The notes under the pieces: generated by a model
Seen by the model: the letters and a program-made list of their open reading frames with translations, nothing else
The model's database searches: none
Told to the model about the DNA's origin: nothing
Assembly (NCBI RefSeq): GCF_900096965.1
Contig: NZ_FMYM01000009.1
Span: 1 to 64,000, forward strand
Length of the DNA: 64,000 nt
Reading direction: 5' to 3'
Source: Shouchella lonarensis
GTDB lineage: Bacteria; Bacillota; Bacilli; Bacillales; Bacillaceae_D
Program-made: the position numbers and the translations under genes
Part shown: in pieces, positions 9,225 to 18,383 of the stretch
Layout of the letters: each line of letters starts with the position of its first letter
Numbering within the stretch: the stretch's first letter is position 1

Positions 9225-12200
9225 ATGAAATGGTTATTAAATGGACTATTGAAGAGAAATCTTGTCGTTGCTTTAGCCGTTATTGCAACGATTGTATTTG
9301 GCGCTTGGGGGGCATCGAAGCTTGATATGGAATTAATGCCGGAGATGAGTATTGATCAAGCAGGCGTCACGTTGTATGCAGGAAGTATGAGTGCACTGGA
9401 GTTAGAAGAGGTTACGAAAGAATTAGAACAGCAAATAGACAGTTTGGATGACGTTGATACGTATTATTCAACAACATCAGATGGGCTCATAGAATTGTCA
9501 GTAGTATTTAAAGAAGGCACGGTTGATGACGCATATCCAGCATTGGAACAGGTTGTGAAAAGTGTTGAAAGTGATCATGCAAAAGTGACCGAATCTATTA
9601 CGTATTCTGCTATGGGCACAGGAGACAGCTATTTTTTAAACTTTTACGGGGAAAATCTTGACGAGCTCTCACAAAAAGCACGTCAAATGATTAAACCACG
9701 ATTTGAAGCGTTAGATGAAGTAGGCTCAGTGACGGTATCAGGCGCGGTGAACCGTGAAATCACATTAAAGTGGGATGACACAAAGTTACGAGAAAAAGGG
9801 GTTGAGCCACTTTCAATTGCGCAACGACTAGAAGAAGAAAACATAGGCGGCGTACTAGGTTCAATCAACGCTGGTGATGAGCAGGTACAAATACGGTGGG
9901 AAGAAGAAATCACCAATGAAGAGACTTTAAAAGAGATTAAAATTCGGACGAATAATGGCATCGAACCTTTAGGCGATTTAGTAACGTTCTCGGCAGAGGG
10001 TTTGGATGACGGGGCGGCAATGGTGTGGTATAACGGTGACACCAATTATTTATCGATTCAGCTTGCTCCGTCTGAGAGTGCGACAGATGTTTCACTTGCT
10101 GAGGCAGCACGAAAAGAGTTAAAAAAGATTCAAGATGAGGATGTGCTCGGTGAAGCGCAATTAACGGAAATGATTGCAGCGGGGGATTTTATTACCGATT
10201 CAATTGATAATGTCTGGATGAATGTTTTAATCGGTGGTGCACTCGCACTTGTCATTTTGCTTTTGTTCTTACGGCATGTACGGGCAACACTCATTATGGC
10301 GATCGCGATTCCAACATCCATTTTGCTAACGGTGGGGCTAATGTGGCCAATGGGATACACGATCAATATGCTGTCCTTAATGGGGCTAGGTCTCGGAATT
10401 GGTATGATGGTCGATGCAGCGATTGTCATTTTAGAGTCGATTTTCAAGCAAATGCAAAATGGTGTTTCACGTAGAAAAGCGGTGATCGATGGGACAAGAG
10501 AAGTTGCCTCAGCGGTTGTGGCATCGACATTGACGACAGTGGTTGTCTTCATTCCAATTGCCATTGTTGGTGGACCGATGTGGGGAATTATTCTTGTACT
10601 GGGATTGGTCATTGCCATTGCACTCATTAGTTCAGTTGTCATCTCTTTTACGGTGATTCCTGTGCTATCGAATTTATGGTTAAAAAAATCAGTTAAGCAT
10701 AAACAACATCGGACGAAAGCGCAAGTTGTATATGCGGCGTTATCTGGCTGGGTTACGGGGCGCATGTGGCGCAGCATTGTCGTGATCATCTCGTTCTTTA
10801 TCATGTTTATCGTTTCTTTAGTACTTATCTTTGTGATTCCAAAAGGTCTCTTTCCGACGGAGGGCGGACGTGAAGTACAAGTGATGGTGACACTTGAAGA
10901 TGGCGTCTCGGCATCAGAGCGAGAAAAAACGGCTGAAGCGATGAACGAACTAATGAAAAACGTTGAGGGTATTGATGAAAATTTGATCATAGCAGTATCG
11001 AATGAGATGCTACAAGTGATGATCACATTGCCACCTGAAGCGACATATGACGGGGTTTACGAAGAAACCGTCAAACGGTTTGAGTCTTTAGAAGAAAAGC
11101 ACCCGATTGTTTCTGTTGGCGATCTAATGGGTGGTGGCGATATGACTGGTAGCGGCGCATTGTCTGTTACGATACAAGGAGAATCGCTAGAGACATTGAC
11201 AAAAGTTGGAGATGAGTTAGTTGCTGAGCTAGAAAAAAATGATGACCTGCGCAATGTAGGTCATTCGATGGAAAAACAAGTCCAAACTTTCCATGTCAAT
11301 GTAGACGAAAAAGCGCTTGAAGGCGCGGGGATGGTCCCATCAGAAGCGCGTGAGGCGATCCGTTTACTGTTTGATAAGCAGCCAATTGGCATGATACAGA
11401 GTGAGCAAGGTGAAGAAGTGTCGGTTTATTTAGCGCCAGCAGAGAAAATTGAAACAAAAAAACAGTTGGAAGAGACGGAGTGGATGACACCAGAAGGGCT
11501 GCGTCCATTATCTGACTTTGTCAGTCTTGAAGAAAAGACTGCACCGCAACAAATTGCTCATGAAGATGGTGAAAGAACGTTAACGGTAAGTGGTGAGTAC
11601 CCAGTAATGGCAATGGATTTAGGGGCGGTGCGTGCGCTCACAAATGAAGCGGTTTCTGCGATCGATGTACCAGATGGTTATGAAGTCATACAAGGTGGTG
11701 ACCTAGAAGAATTAGAGCAAGCGGAACAAGATATACTCATGATTCTAGGTGTAGCGGTTTTCTTGGCTTTCGTAGTGATGGCAGTGCAATTTAATAGTAT
11801 GATTCAACCGCTGATGGTGATGTCGGTGATCCCAGTGTCAATTACAGGTGTGCTTTTAGGGCTGTTTATATTCCAGCAAGAATTAAACATTTTGTCTGGA
11901 ATCGGGATGGTGATCTTAGTTGGGATCATCTTAAACAATGCCATATTACTTGTGACACGCATTAACCAGTTACGTGAAGACGGTATGTCGCGTCACGAAG
12001 CACTCGTACAAGCTGGTGTAGACCGCTTGCGTCCAATCTTTATGACGACGCTCACGACCGCGGGAGGGATGTTACCACTTGCGCTGGCGATAGGTGGATC
12101 AAGTAGTTATCAAGCGCCCCTCGCAATTGCGATCATTTCTGGGTTGTTGTTTGGGACACTCATTACGCTCTTGCTCATCCCAGCTGTGTATTTAGTTGTC

Positions 12201-12266
12201 GACACGATTGTTTCGTGGATAAAGCAGTTATTCACAGGAAAGAAACAGGGAAATAATCTTGTTTAG
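9225..12266 (+). CDS. RND superfamily (AcrB/SwrC-like) efflux transporter
   Basis: 1013 aa from the chosen ATG. Twelve-helix RND layout: TM1 at 12-30, a large extracytoplasmic loop (about 30-335), TM2-6 (about 336-490), a second loop (about 545-840), TM8-12 to the end. The proton-relay helix TM4 reads GMMVDAAIVILE with Asp397 present, while the second Asp of E. coli AcrB (D408) is Ala398. Gram-positive members include B. subtilis SwrC, which takes part in surfactin resistance and swarming; this is the nearest functional guess. No membrane-fusion partner is adjacent. Start at 9225 has CAGGAGTG ten bases upstream; an in-frame TTG at 9180 is less likely. Confidence 0.92.
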   Translation: MKWLLNGLLKRNLVVALAVIATIVFGAWGASKLDMELMPEMSIDQAGVTLYAGSMSALELEEVTKELEQQIDSLDDVDTYYSTTSDGLIELSVVFKEGTVDDAYPALEQVVKSVESDHAKVTESITYSAMGTGDSYFLNFYGENLDELSQKARQMIKPRFEALDEVGSVTVSGAVNREITLKWDDTKLREKGVEPLSIAQRLEEENIGGVLGSINAGDEQVQIRWEEEITNEETLKEIKIRTNNGIEPLGDLVTFSAEGLDDGAAMVWYNGDTNYLSIQLAPSESATDVSLAEAARKELKKIQDEDVLGEAQLTEMIAAGDFITDSIDNVWMNVLIGGALALVILLLFLRHVRATLIMAIAIPTSILLTVGLMWPMGYTINMLSLMGLGLGIGMMVDAAIVILESIFKQMQNGVSRRKAVIDGTREVASAVVASTLTTVVVFIPIAIVGGPMWGIILVLGLVIAIALISSVVISFTVIPVLSNLWLKKSVKHKQHRTKAQVVYAALSGWVTGRMWRSIVVIISFFIMFIVSLVLIFVIPKGLFPTEGGREVQVMVTLEDGVSASEREKTAEAMNELMKNVEGIDENLIIAVSNEMLQVMITLPPEATYDGVYEETVKRFESLEEKHPIVSVGDLMGGGDMTGSGALSVTIQGESLETLTKVGDELVAELEKNDDLRNVGHSMEKQVQTFHVNVDEKALEGAGMVPSEAREAIRLLFDKQPIGMIQSEQGEEVSVYLAPAEKIETKKQLEETEWMTPEGLRPLSDFVSLEEKTAPQQIAHEDGERTLTVSGEYPVMAMDLGAVRALTNEAVSAIDVPDGYEVIQGGDLEELEQAEQDILMILGVAVFLAFVVMAVQFNSMIQPLMVMSVIPVSITGVLLGLFIFQQELNILSGIGMVILVGIILNNAILLVTRINQLREDGMSRHEALVQAGVDRLRPIFMTTLTTAGGMLPLALAIGGSSSYQAPLAIAIISGLLFGTLITLLLIPAVYLVVDTIVSWIKQLFTGKKQGNNLV

Positions 12267-12289
12267 TCTTAAATAGAATGATGTGTAAG

Positions 12290-12332
12290 CTGTTCAAAAA
12301 GTCATGTGTAATGACTTTTTGGGCAGTTTTTT
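12290..12332 (+). terminator. Strong terminator after the RND gene
   Basis: A 16-bp stem (CTGTTCAAAAAGTCAT with ATGACTTTTTGGGCAG, two G-U pairs) around GTGTA, followed by six T. Confidence 0.9.
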
Positions 12333-12431
12333 ATGCTTCCCAAAAACACATCGTTCACTAGGATCGTGTATTTTGAAAGGTGACTTAGGAAACCCTGAGG
12401 TTAGTATGGTGAAAGATCGGCAACACAGAAA

Positions 12432-12475
12432 AAAATCGAACATTTAAATATATAAATGATACTTTGTTCGTATTT
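12432..12475 (+). promoter_or_regulatory. Pair of PurR boxes upstream of purA
   Basis: Two inverted PurBox-like 13-mers: AAAATCGAACATT (12432-12444) and, on the other strand, AAATACGAACAAA (12463-12475), each with the conserved CGAAC core, 18 bases apart. In B. subtilis PurR binds such pairs and represses purA when PRPP is low. The boxes end just before the -35. Confidence 0.8.
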
Positions 12476-12478
12476 TTA

Positions 12479-12507
12479 TTGACGTCTTGTAGGTGAGCTG
12501 TTATACT
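12479..12507 (+). promoter_or_regulatory. purA promoter
   Basis: TTGACG (12479-12484), 17 bases, TATACT (12502-12507), 35 bases before the start codon. Confidence 0.85.
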
Positions 12508-12542
12508 GACGATGGATTGCGACATAGAGTGGAGGTATATAG

Positions 12543-13829
<1,287 letters not shown>

Positions 13830-13843
13830 GAGAAGAATGATGC

Positions 13844-13886
13844 ATTGGAAGCGGAGGGGGAATTGTTTGCATCTTCGCTTTCCAAT
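13844..13886 (+). terminator. Long stem-loop after purA, possible terminator
   Basis: ATTGGAAGCG (13844-13853) pairs with CGCTTTCCAAT (13876-13886, one bulge), but no T-run follows, so it may act as a 3' stabilising structure instead of a terminator. Confidence 0.45.
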
Positions 13887-13938
13887 CGTTGATCTCGTCG
13901 AGAAAAGTCATTTATCGGAGATATTTTTCATAAAAGGG

Positions 13939-13967
13939 TTGCAACAGCTTTTAAGCTGTGGTAATAT
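13939..13967 (+). promoter_or_regulatory. Promoter of the tRNA cluster
   Basis: TTGCAA (13939-13944), 17 bases, TAATAT (13962-13967), 44 bases before the first tRNA. The spacer contains the inverted repeat CAGCTT-TT-AAGCTG at 13945-13958. Confidence 0.75.
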
Positions 13968-14010
13968 AAATTTTGTCGCCTGAGCGTTTTGTGCGTCGAT
14001 GATAATGTTT

Positions 14011-14086
14011 GAGTCATTAGCTCAGTTGGTAGAGCATCTGACTTTTAATCAGAGGGTCGAAGGTTCGAATCCTTCATGACTCACCA
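14011..14086 (+). tRNA. tRNA-Lys (anticodon TTT)
   Basis: GAGTCAT/ATGACTC acceptor stem, D-loop AGCTCAGTTGGTAGAGC, anticodon loop CTTTTAA, GGTTCGAATCC T-arm, and encoded CCA. Confidence 0.97.
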
Positions 14087-14098
14087 TTTTACTTTTGT

Positions 14099-14170
14099 GG
14101 CCCGTTGGTCAAGCGGTTAAGACACCGCCCTTTCACGGCGGTAACACGGGTTCGAATCCCGTACGGGTCA
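14099..14170 (+). tRNA. tRNA-Glu (anticodon TTC)
   Basis: Acceptor stem GGCCCGT/ACGGGTC, anticodon loop with TTC, T-arm GGGTTCGAATCCC, discriminator A. The 3' CCA is not encoded; the next bases are CTTTTTT. Confidence 0.95.
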
Positions 14171-14206
14171 CTTTTTTGAGTAAAGAGGTTATATTTAGCC
14201 TCATAT

Positions 14207-14283
14207 GGTCCGGTAGTTCAGTTGGTTAGAATGCCTGCCTGTCACGCAGGAGGTCGCGGGTTCGAGTCCCGTCCGGACCGCCA
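14207..14283 (+). tRNA. tRNA-Asp (anticodon GTC)
   Basis: Acceptor stem GGTCCGG/CCGGACC, discriminator G, anticodon loop CTGTCAC, T-arm CGGGTTCGAGTCCCG, CCA encoded. Confidence 0.97.
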
Positions 14284-14303
14284 TTTTTATAACAAATACA
14301 TAA

Positions 14304-14379
<76 letters not shown>

Positions 14380-14386
14380 TGTATAA

Positions 14387-14459
<73 letters not shown>

Positions 14460-14471
14460 TTGACAGAAAAG

Positions 14472-14509
14472 AAAGCGAGTGGACCACATAGGTGGTGGCT
14501 CGCTTTTTT
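14472..14509 (+). terminator. Terminator of the tRNA cluster
   Basis: AAGCGAG pairs with CTCGCTT, with an inner CCAC/GTGG stem, followed by a T-run ending at 14509. Confidence 0.88.
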
Positions 14510-14590
14510 GCTTGTATTGAGCCCAGATCGCATGCCGACTTCTTTGAATGGGCATCTTATCCTTATCCCCAAATAAGGAGGGCTTGAAAA

Positions 14591-14719
14591 ATGAAAGAGA
14601 AAGAAGAAAAGCAGTTGCATTTCAACGAAGAAATGGGCGAAGAACTAACGCAGGCACAATTACGTGCATCTTATGAACAAGGCACGATTGAAGAGAGAAA
14701 TGAAACACCGAAAGCTTGA
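14591..14719 (+). CDS. Small acidic protein (42 aa), possibly YozQ/DUF4025-like
   Basis: A 42-codon frame with an excellent AAGGAGGG ribosome binding site nine bases before the ATG and its own terminator directly downstream, so it looks like a real monocistronic gene. The product is very hydrophilic and rich in Glu, Lys and Gln; the C-terminal half reads ELTQAQLRASYEQGTIEER. That pattern reminds me of small Bacillus proteins of the YozQ/DUF4025 type, which carry a similar Glu-Gln-(x)n-GTI motif, but this is from memory and weak. No signal peptide or membrane segment. Function unknown. Confidence 0.65.
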   Translation: MKEKEEKQLHFNEEMGEELTQAQLRASYEQGTIEERNETPKA

Positions 14720-14725
14720 TGGAGC

Positions 14726-14762
14726 AGCACGTCTTGTCGAACGATCACAAGACGTGCTTTTT
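14726..14762 (+). terminator. Terminator after the 42-aa ORF
   Basis: AGCACGTCTTGT (14726-14737) and ACAAGACGTGCT (14747-14758) form a perfect 12-bp stem with a T-run. It also separates the ORF from the convergent DUF2332 gene. Confidence 0.9.
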
Positions 14763-14763
14763 G

Positions 14764-15819
14764 TTATGCGTAAGCATTCACTGTTTCCCCACCATACCAG
14801 GAAAAGAAACGCCCATGTGCGTCTGTGTCGGCAATCTTTTCACTGTACGTCTGTCCGGAGATGATGGCATCGAGACGCAAGGCATCATCAAAGATATTGT
14901 TATAAACGTGGAAAGTATCACGTGTTTGCCCGATGTGTGTAATGGTATCAAGGAGCTGTTGTCTCGTCTCTTTTGGCATTTGATTGGCTACATGCGTATG
15001 GAACACACAAAGTGTTGTATCTTGTGGTATCGTTGCTGCAACATCAGCTAACAGGGCGACACCGTCTCCTTCAATGAGTTGGAGCTCATGGCGGTGGCTG
15101 TTGACGTAAGCAACAGCTTGTTCAAACAACTGGCGACGTTCATGGTGCTCGGGCCAAATAAGTGCCCATAGCCACGCAGTATCTTCGTCATTTGCCGGGT
15201 CATTGATATGCAAGTCTAAGCCGATACGTGTCGTGACAGGTGGGGTGTCTTGACTTATCAATGAGGTCAGATCTCCTTTGTGTACATCGGCAGAAAGATG
15301 AACAGAGGATGTAGTATTGCCAACGTGACCGATGGAAGGATAAGCATAATGGTAGCGATCCCAAAATAGTTGCAAGCCAGCGCTTGTGCCAATTTCAATG
15401 AGCGCAAGGGGCTTTTTGGTCTTTTGGTAAATGTAAGAAAATGTTGGGTATAAGTAAACGCAGCGCCTTACTTCATTTGTTTGGACAAGTTTTGTCTCAA
15501 GTAGGGGGCGAATTGCTTCCTCGTATTTTAAGCAAAATGTTTTAAAAGCAGGGAAGGCACTTTCTGGCGCTTTTGGGTTTTGGACAAAGCTTGGGTAGTA
15601 TTGATAAAGCGCATCATCCGGATACTTCTTTAATGTATACTGAACAGCAGCAAAGAGTAAATTGGCGACAGGTTGCCCCGTCTGTACGTGCATACACAGC
15701 GTGAGTAGTTCATGATCTTTCGCAATCTCACGGCTTAAGGACGCATATAATGGGCTGGATGAAACACCTTCTGTGTTGGCAAAGACAATGAACCGTTTTG
15801 ATAGTAGGTTGATATCCAT
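14764..15819 (-). CDS. DUF2332 domain-containing protein
   Basis: 351 aa from the ATG at 15819, which has AAGGAGCG eight bases upstream; the longer frame to 15885 has no ribosome binding site. The protein fits the DUF2332 family as I recall it: N-terminal helical part with SSPLYASLSREIAKD and a central Rossmann-like strand ALIEIGTSAGLQLFWDRYHY (about 145-164 from this start), which resembles a SAM-binding GxSxG motif, and a later acidic strand before IEGDG. This suggests a methyltransferase-like fold, but no function is known to me. It is transcribed against all neighbours and lies between the tRNA cluster and the deacetylase gene, so it is probably an insertion in this block. Confidence 0.85.
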   Translation of the reverse strand: MDINLLSKRFIVFANTEGVSSSPLYASLSREIAKDHELLTLCMHVQTGQPVANLLFAAVQYTLKKYPDDALYQYYPSFVQNPKAPESAFPAFKTFCLKYEEAIRPLLETKLVQTNEVRRCVYLYPTFSYIYQKTKKPLALIEIGTSAGLQLFWDRYHYAYPSIGHVGNTTSSVHLSADVHKGDLTSLISQDTPPVTTRIGLDLHINDPANDEDTAWLWALIWPEHHERRQLFEQAVAYVNSHRHELQLIEGDGVALLADVAATIPQDTTLCVFHTHVANQMPKETRQQLLDTITHIGQTRDTFHVYNNIFDDALRLDAIISGQTYSEKIADTDAHGRFFSWYGGETVNAYA

Positions 15820-15927
15820 TCGTATCGCTCCTTCCATAATTGTAATCGCTTTCATTGTAACATATGTAGAGAGGTGCAAGGTCATTTGATGGACTAATTC
15901 GGAGATTTTGGATTATTCCTTACCCCA

Positions 15928-15956
15928 TTGCGCTTACTTGTGAGCGTGTGTACAAT
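15928..15956 (+). promoter_or_regulatory. Promoter of the PdaC-like gene
   Basis: TTGCGC (15928-15933), 17 bases, TACAAT (15951-15956). Confidence 0.6.
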
Positions 15957-16047
15957 GAGAGTTCTAAAGTAATTTTTTTGGGGTAAAACGTTGACGTGTA
16001 CCGCCATTAAAATCGCTTGGAATTGGAGTGGAAGGGACTTGGATCAG

Positions 16048-17490
16048 ATGAGGCGGAAAGTGTATGTGTTAGCAGTGTTGTTCGTGATTCTAGTAGTGAA
16101 AAGTGTTGCAGTATTCACTGTAGGACCATTCGATCATACGACAAAGCAGGCAGTTGTGCCGGTCACGAAGGCCGTAGAGAAAGAAAAGGTTGAAAAAAGT
16201 GCTTATCCGGGCTTAGATATTACGACGGTGACAACGCAAGGGGAACGATACACATCTTCCATCAGTAAGCCAAAGACGGAAAGCGAGAAAATCAATAAGG
16301 AAGTCCATACTTGGATTGATGTCCAAGAACAAGAATTTCTTGACACTGTTAAACAGAACGCGGAAGCTTTAAAGCTAGAGCCCGCCCATTTAAATATTAA
16401 TGTAAATATTAACAAGGTAACAGATGATATTTATAGTCTTGTGTTTCATTCTTACCAATACGTTGGTGGCGCGAACGGGCAAGAATTTATGCAGACGTTT
16501 ATTATTGATATTAAAGGTGATCGTATCCTTCATATTGAAGATGTCATGGACATTGATGATGAGGTGCGTAAGCATATCCATGAACTTGTGAAAGCGCAAT
16601 TGCAAAAAAAGGAAGAGGACTATTTTCAAGTATTTTATGATGACCTAGAAACGGTGTTAGCCGAGCCGTCAACGTGGAAGTGGGCACTCGATCATGATAC
16701 ATTTTCACTTTACTTTGATTCCTATGCCGTCGCCGCAGGGGCAGCTGGGGCGATTCATGTTGAGATTCCAACAGAAGAGATTGTGCTCTACTTAAAAGAT
16801 GATATTGCTGACCAATTGTATTTAGCCGAGGAAAAACAAGAGCGAAAAAAGGCTGTTGAGCAAGAGCAGGCGGTACTCGATCCCGAGGGCAAGTATGTCG
16901 CGCTTACCTTTGACGATGGTCCACATCCAAATGTGACGCCGTCTGTGCTTGAGACATTACAGCAGTTTGATGCACGGGCGACATTTTATATGATTGCGAC
17001 GCAAGTGTCAGTATATCCAGACTTGGCAAATGAAGTGGCACTCCAAGGGCATGAATTAGGAAATCATTCGGTTAATCACCTGGATATGACAAAATTATCG
17101 TCTGCGAAAATAGCAGATGAACTAGAAAAAACGAGCGCTGAAATTGAAAAAGCCACAGGTCTCCAGCCGAAAACGATGCGTCCTCCTTATGGGGCATATA
17201 ATGAGGCGTTACTTTCAGTCGCAGAGACGCAGCAACTACCGGTTATTAATTGGTCTGTTGATTCACTTGACTGGAAGAGTCGCAATGCGGCAGCGGTGAA
17301 GCAAGAAGTGTTAAATCACGTTCATAATGGGGCGATCATCTTAATGCATGACATTCATCCATCTACAGCGGAAGCATTACCGGATGTGATGTCGGTGCTT
17401 GAGGAAGAAGGATACGAATTTGTCACTGTATCCGAACTGTTATCGCTGCAAGACAATGCCAATGTAGGCCCGTATACAAACAAAAAATGA
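16048..17490 (+). CDS. Membrane-anchored polysaccharide deacetylase (PdaC-like)
   Basis: 480 aa. One N-terminal membrane anchor (about residues 5-27), a linker and an extracytoplasmic alpha/beta region resembling the DUF4163/DUF3298 pair (about 55-260), and a C-terminal NodB deacetylase domain (about 280-475). The NodB signatures are complete: TFDDGPHP with metal Asp290, NHSVNH with His340 and His344, the RPPYGAYN segment, DSLDWKSR and LMHDIH. In B. subtilis PdaC, this arrangement removes acetyl groups from peptidoglycan MurNAc; here the same role in cell-wall modification is inferred. ATG at 16048 has GGAAGGG eleven bases upstream; a TTG at 15991 is a less likely longer start. It has its own promoter and terminator. 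Confidence 0.9.
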   Translation: MRRKVYVLAVLFVILVVKSVAVFTVGPFDHTTKQAVVPVTKAVEKEKVEKSAYPGLDITTVTTQGERYTSSISKPKTESEKINKEVHTWIDVQEQEFLDTVKQNAEALKLEPAHLNINVNINKVTDDIYSLVFHSYQYVGGANGQEFMQTFIIDIKGDRILHIEDVMDIDDEVRKHIHELVKAQLQKKEEDYFQVFYDDLETVLAEPSTWKWALDHDTFSLYFDSYAVAAGAAGAIHVEIPTEEIVLYLKDDIADQLYLAEEKQERKKAVEQEQAVLDPEGKYVALTFDDGPHPNVTPSVLETLQQFDARATFYMIATQVSVYPDLANEVALQGHELGNHSVNHLDMTKLSSAKIADELEKTSAEIEKATGLQPKTMRPPYGAYNEALLSVAETQQLPVINWSVDSLDWKSRNAAAVKQEVLNHVHNGAIILMHDIHPSTAEALPDVMSVLEEEGYEFVTVSELLSLQDNANVGPYTNKK

Positions 17491-17496
17491 AAACAT

Positions 17497-17531
17497 GCAC
17501 GTTGGGTAAAAGTTGTCCCAACGTGCTTTTT
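17497..17531 (+). terminator. Terminator after the deacetylase gene
   Basis: GCACGTTGGG and CCCAACGTGC form a 10-bp perfect stem, followed by five T. Confidence 0.9.
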
Positions 17532-17551
17532 CGCTTAGAATGGAGGTAACC

Positions 17552-17617
17552 ATGTCTGTTTCTGTTTTCTATGTATGTTACACTGGAAGAGACGAAGCGG
17601 AGGTTTCAAGTTTTTAA
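17552..17617 (+). CDS. Possible 21-aa ORF upstream of walR
   Basis: TGGAGG at 17541-17546 lies five bases before an ATG that opens a 21-codon frame beginning MSVSVFYVCYTG and ending EVSSF, closed by TAA at 17615-17617, 52 bases before walR. There is a hydrophobic N-terminal half and acidic C-terminal half. It could be a translated leader of the walRK operon or a chance frame; no family recognised. Confidence 0.4.
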   Translation: MSVSVFYVCYTGRDEAEVSSF

Positions 17618-17669
17618 ACGCGTTTCACGCTGTTTTAATTGTTTTCCACGTTGAAGAGGAGGCTTCTTA

Positions 17670-18383
17670 ATGGACAAACATATTCTTGTTGTAGATGACG
17701 AAAAACCAATTGCAGATATATTAAAATTTAACTTGGAAAAAGAGGGTTTTCATGTTACGTGCGCGTATGATGGAAATGAAGCACTCGCGCAGGTGGAGGA
17801 GCGCCTGCCCGACCTTATTTTGCTCGATATTATGTTGCCGTTCAAAGATGGGATTGAAGTATGTCGTGAAGTGCGCAAGCAGCATGATGTACCGATCATC
17901 ATGTTAACAGCAAAAGATTCAGAGATCGATAAAGTGCTCGGCTTAGAATTAGGTGCAGATGATTATGTAACAAAACCATTTAGTACGAGGGAATTATTGG
18001 CACGTGTAAAGGCTAATCTACGCAGACAACAAGTAACAGAAGAAGAGTCAGACACAAATCAAACAGCCATCATGATTGGTGATTTAACCATTTCTCCAGA
18101 GGCATATCAGGTGAAGAAGCGGGGAGAGGCGCTTGACTTGACGCATCGTGAGTTTGCGTTGATTCATTATTTGGCGCAACATTTAGGACAGGTGCTCACG
18201 CGCGAGCATTTACTGCAGGCTGTGTGGGGGTATGACTATTTCGGCGATGTGCGTACTGTTGATGTTACAGTGCGACGTTTGCGAGAAAAAGTTGAGGATA
18301 ACCCGAGTTATCCGACATGTATTATGACACGGCGTGGGGTGGGCTATTATTTGGCGACGCCAGAAAGCCAGGAGCAGGAATAA
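17670..18383 (+). CDS. walR: Response regulator WalR (YycF)
   Basis: 237 aa OmpR/PhoB-type regulator that controls autolysins and other cell-wall genes. Receiver domain 1-120 with Asp9/Asp10, phospho-acceptor Asp53 in LILLDIMLP, Thr80 region MLTAKDS and Lys102 region YVTKPF. DNA-binding winged helix about 135-233 with the [12 protein letters not shown] and [15 protein letters not shown] elements. AGAGGAGG lies upstream of the ATG. First gene of walRKHIJ; WalK begins right after the stop codon. Confidence 0.98.
   Translation: MDKHILVVDDEKPIADILKFNLEKEGFHVTCAYDGNEALAQVEERLPDLILLDIMLPFKDGIEVCREVRKQHDVPIIMLTAKDSEIDKVLGLELGADDYVTKPFSTRELLARVKANLRRQQVTEEESDTNQTAIMIGDLTISPEAYQVKKRGEALDLTHREFALIHYLAQHLGQVLTREHLLQAVWGYDYFGDVRTVDVTVRRLREKVEDNPSYPTCIMTRRGVGYYLATPESQEQE

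Noticed and set aside
10130-11026. 298-codon minus-strand frame inside the RND gene
   Set aside because: It runs antisense to well-conserved RND coding sequence, has no SD, and its composition (Thr, Ile, Ser rich) is that of an antisense shadow.
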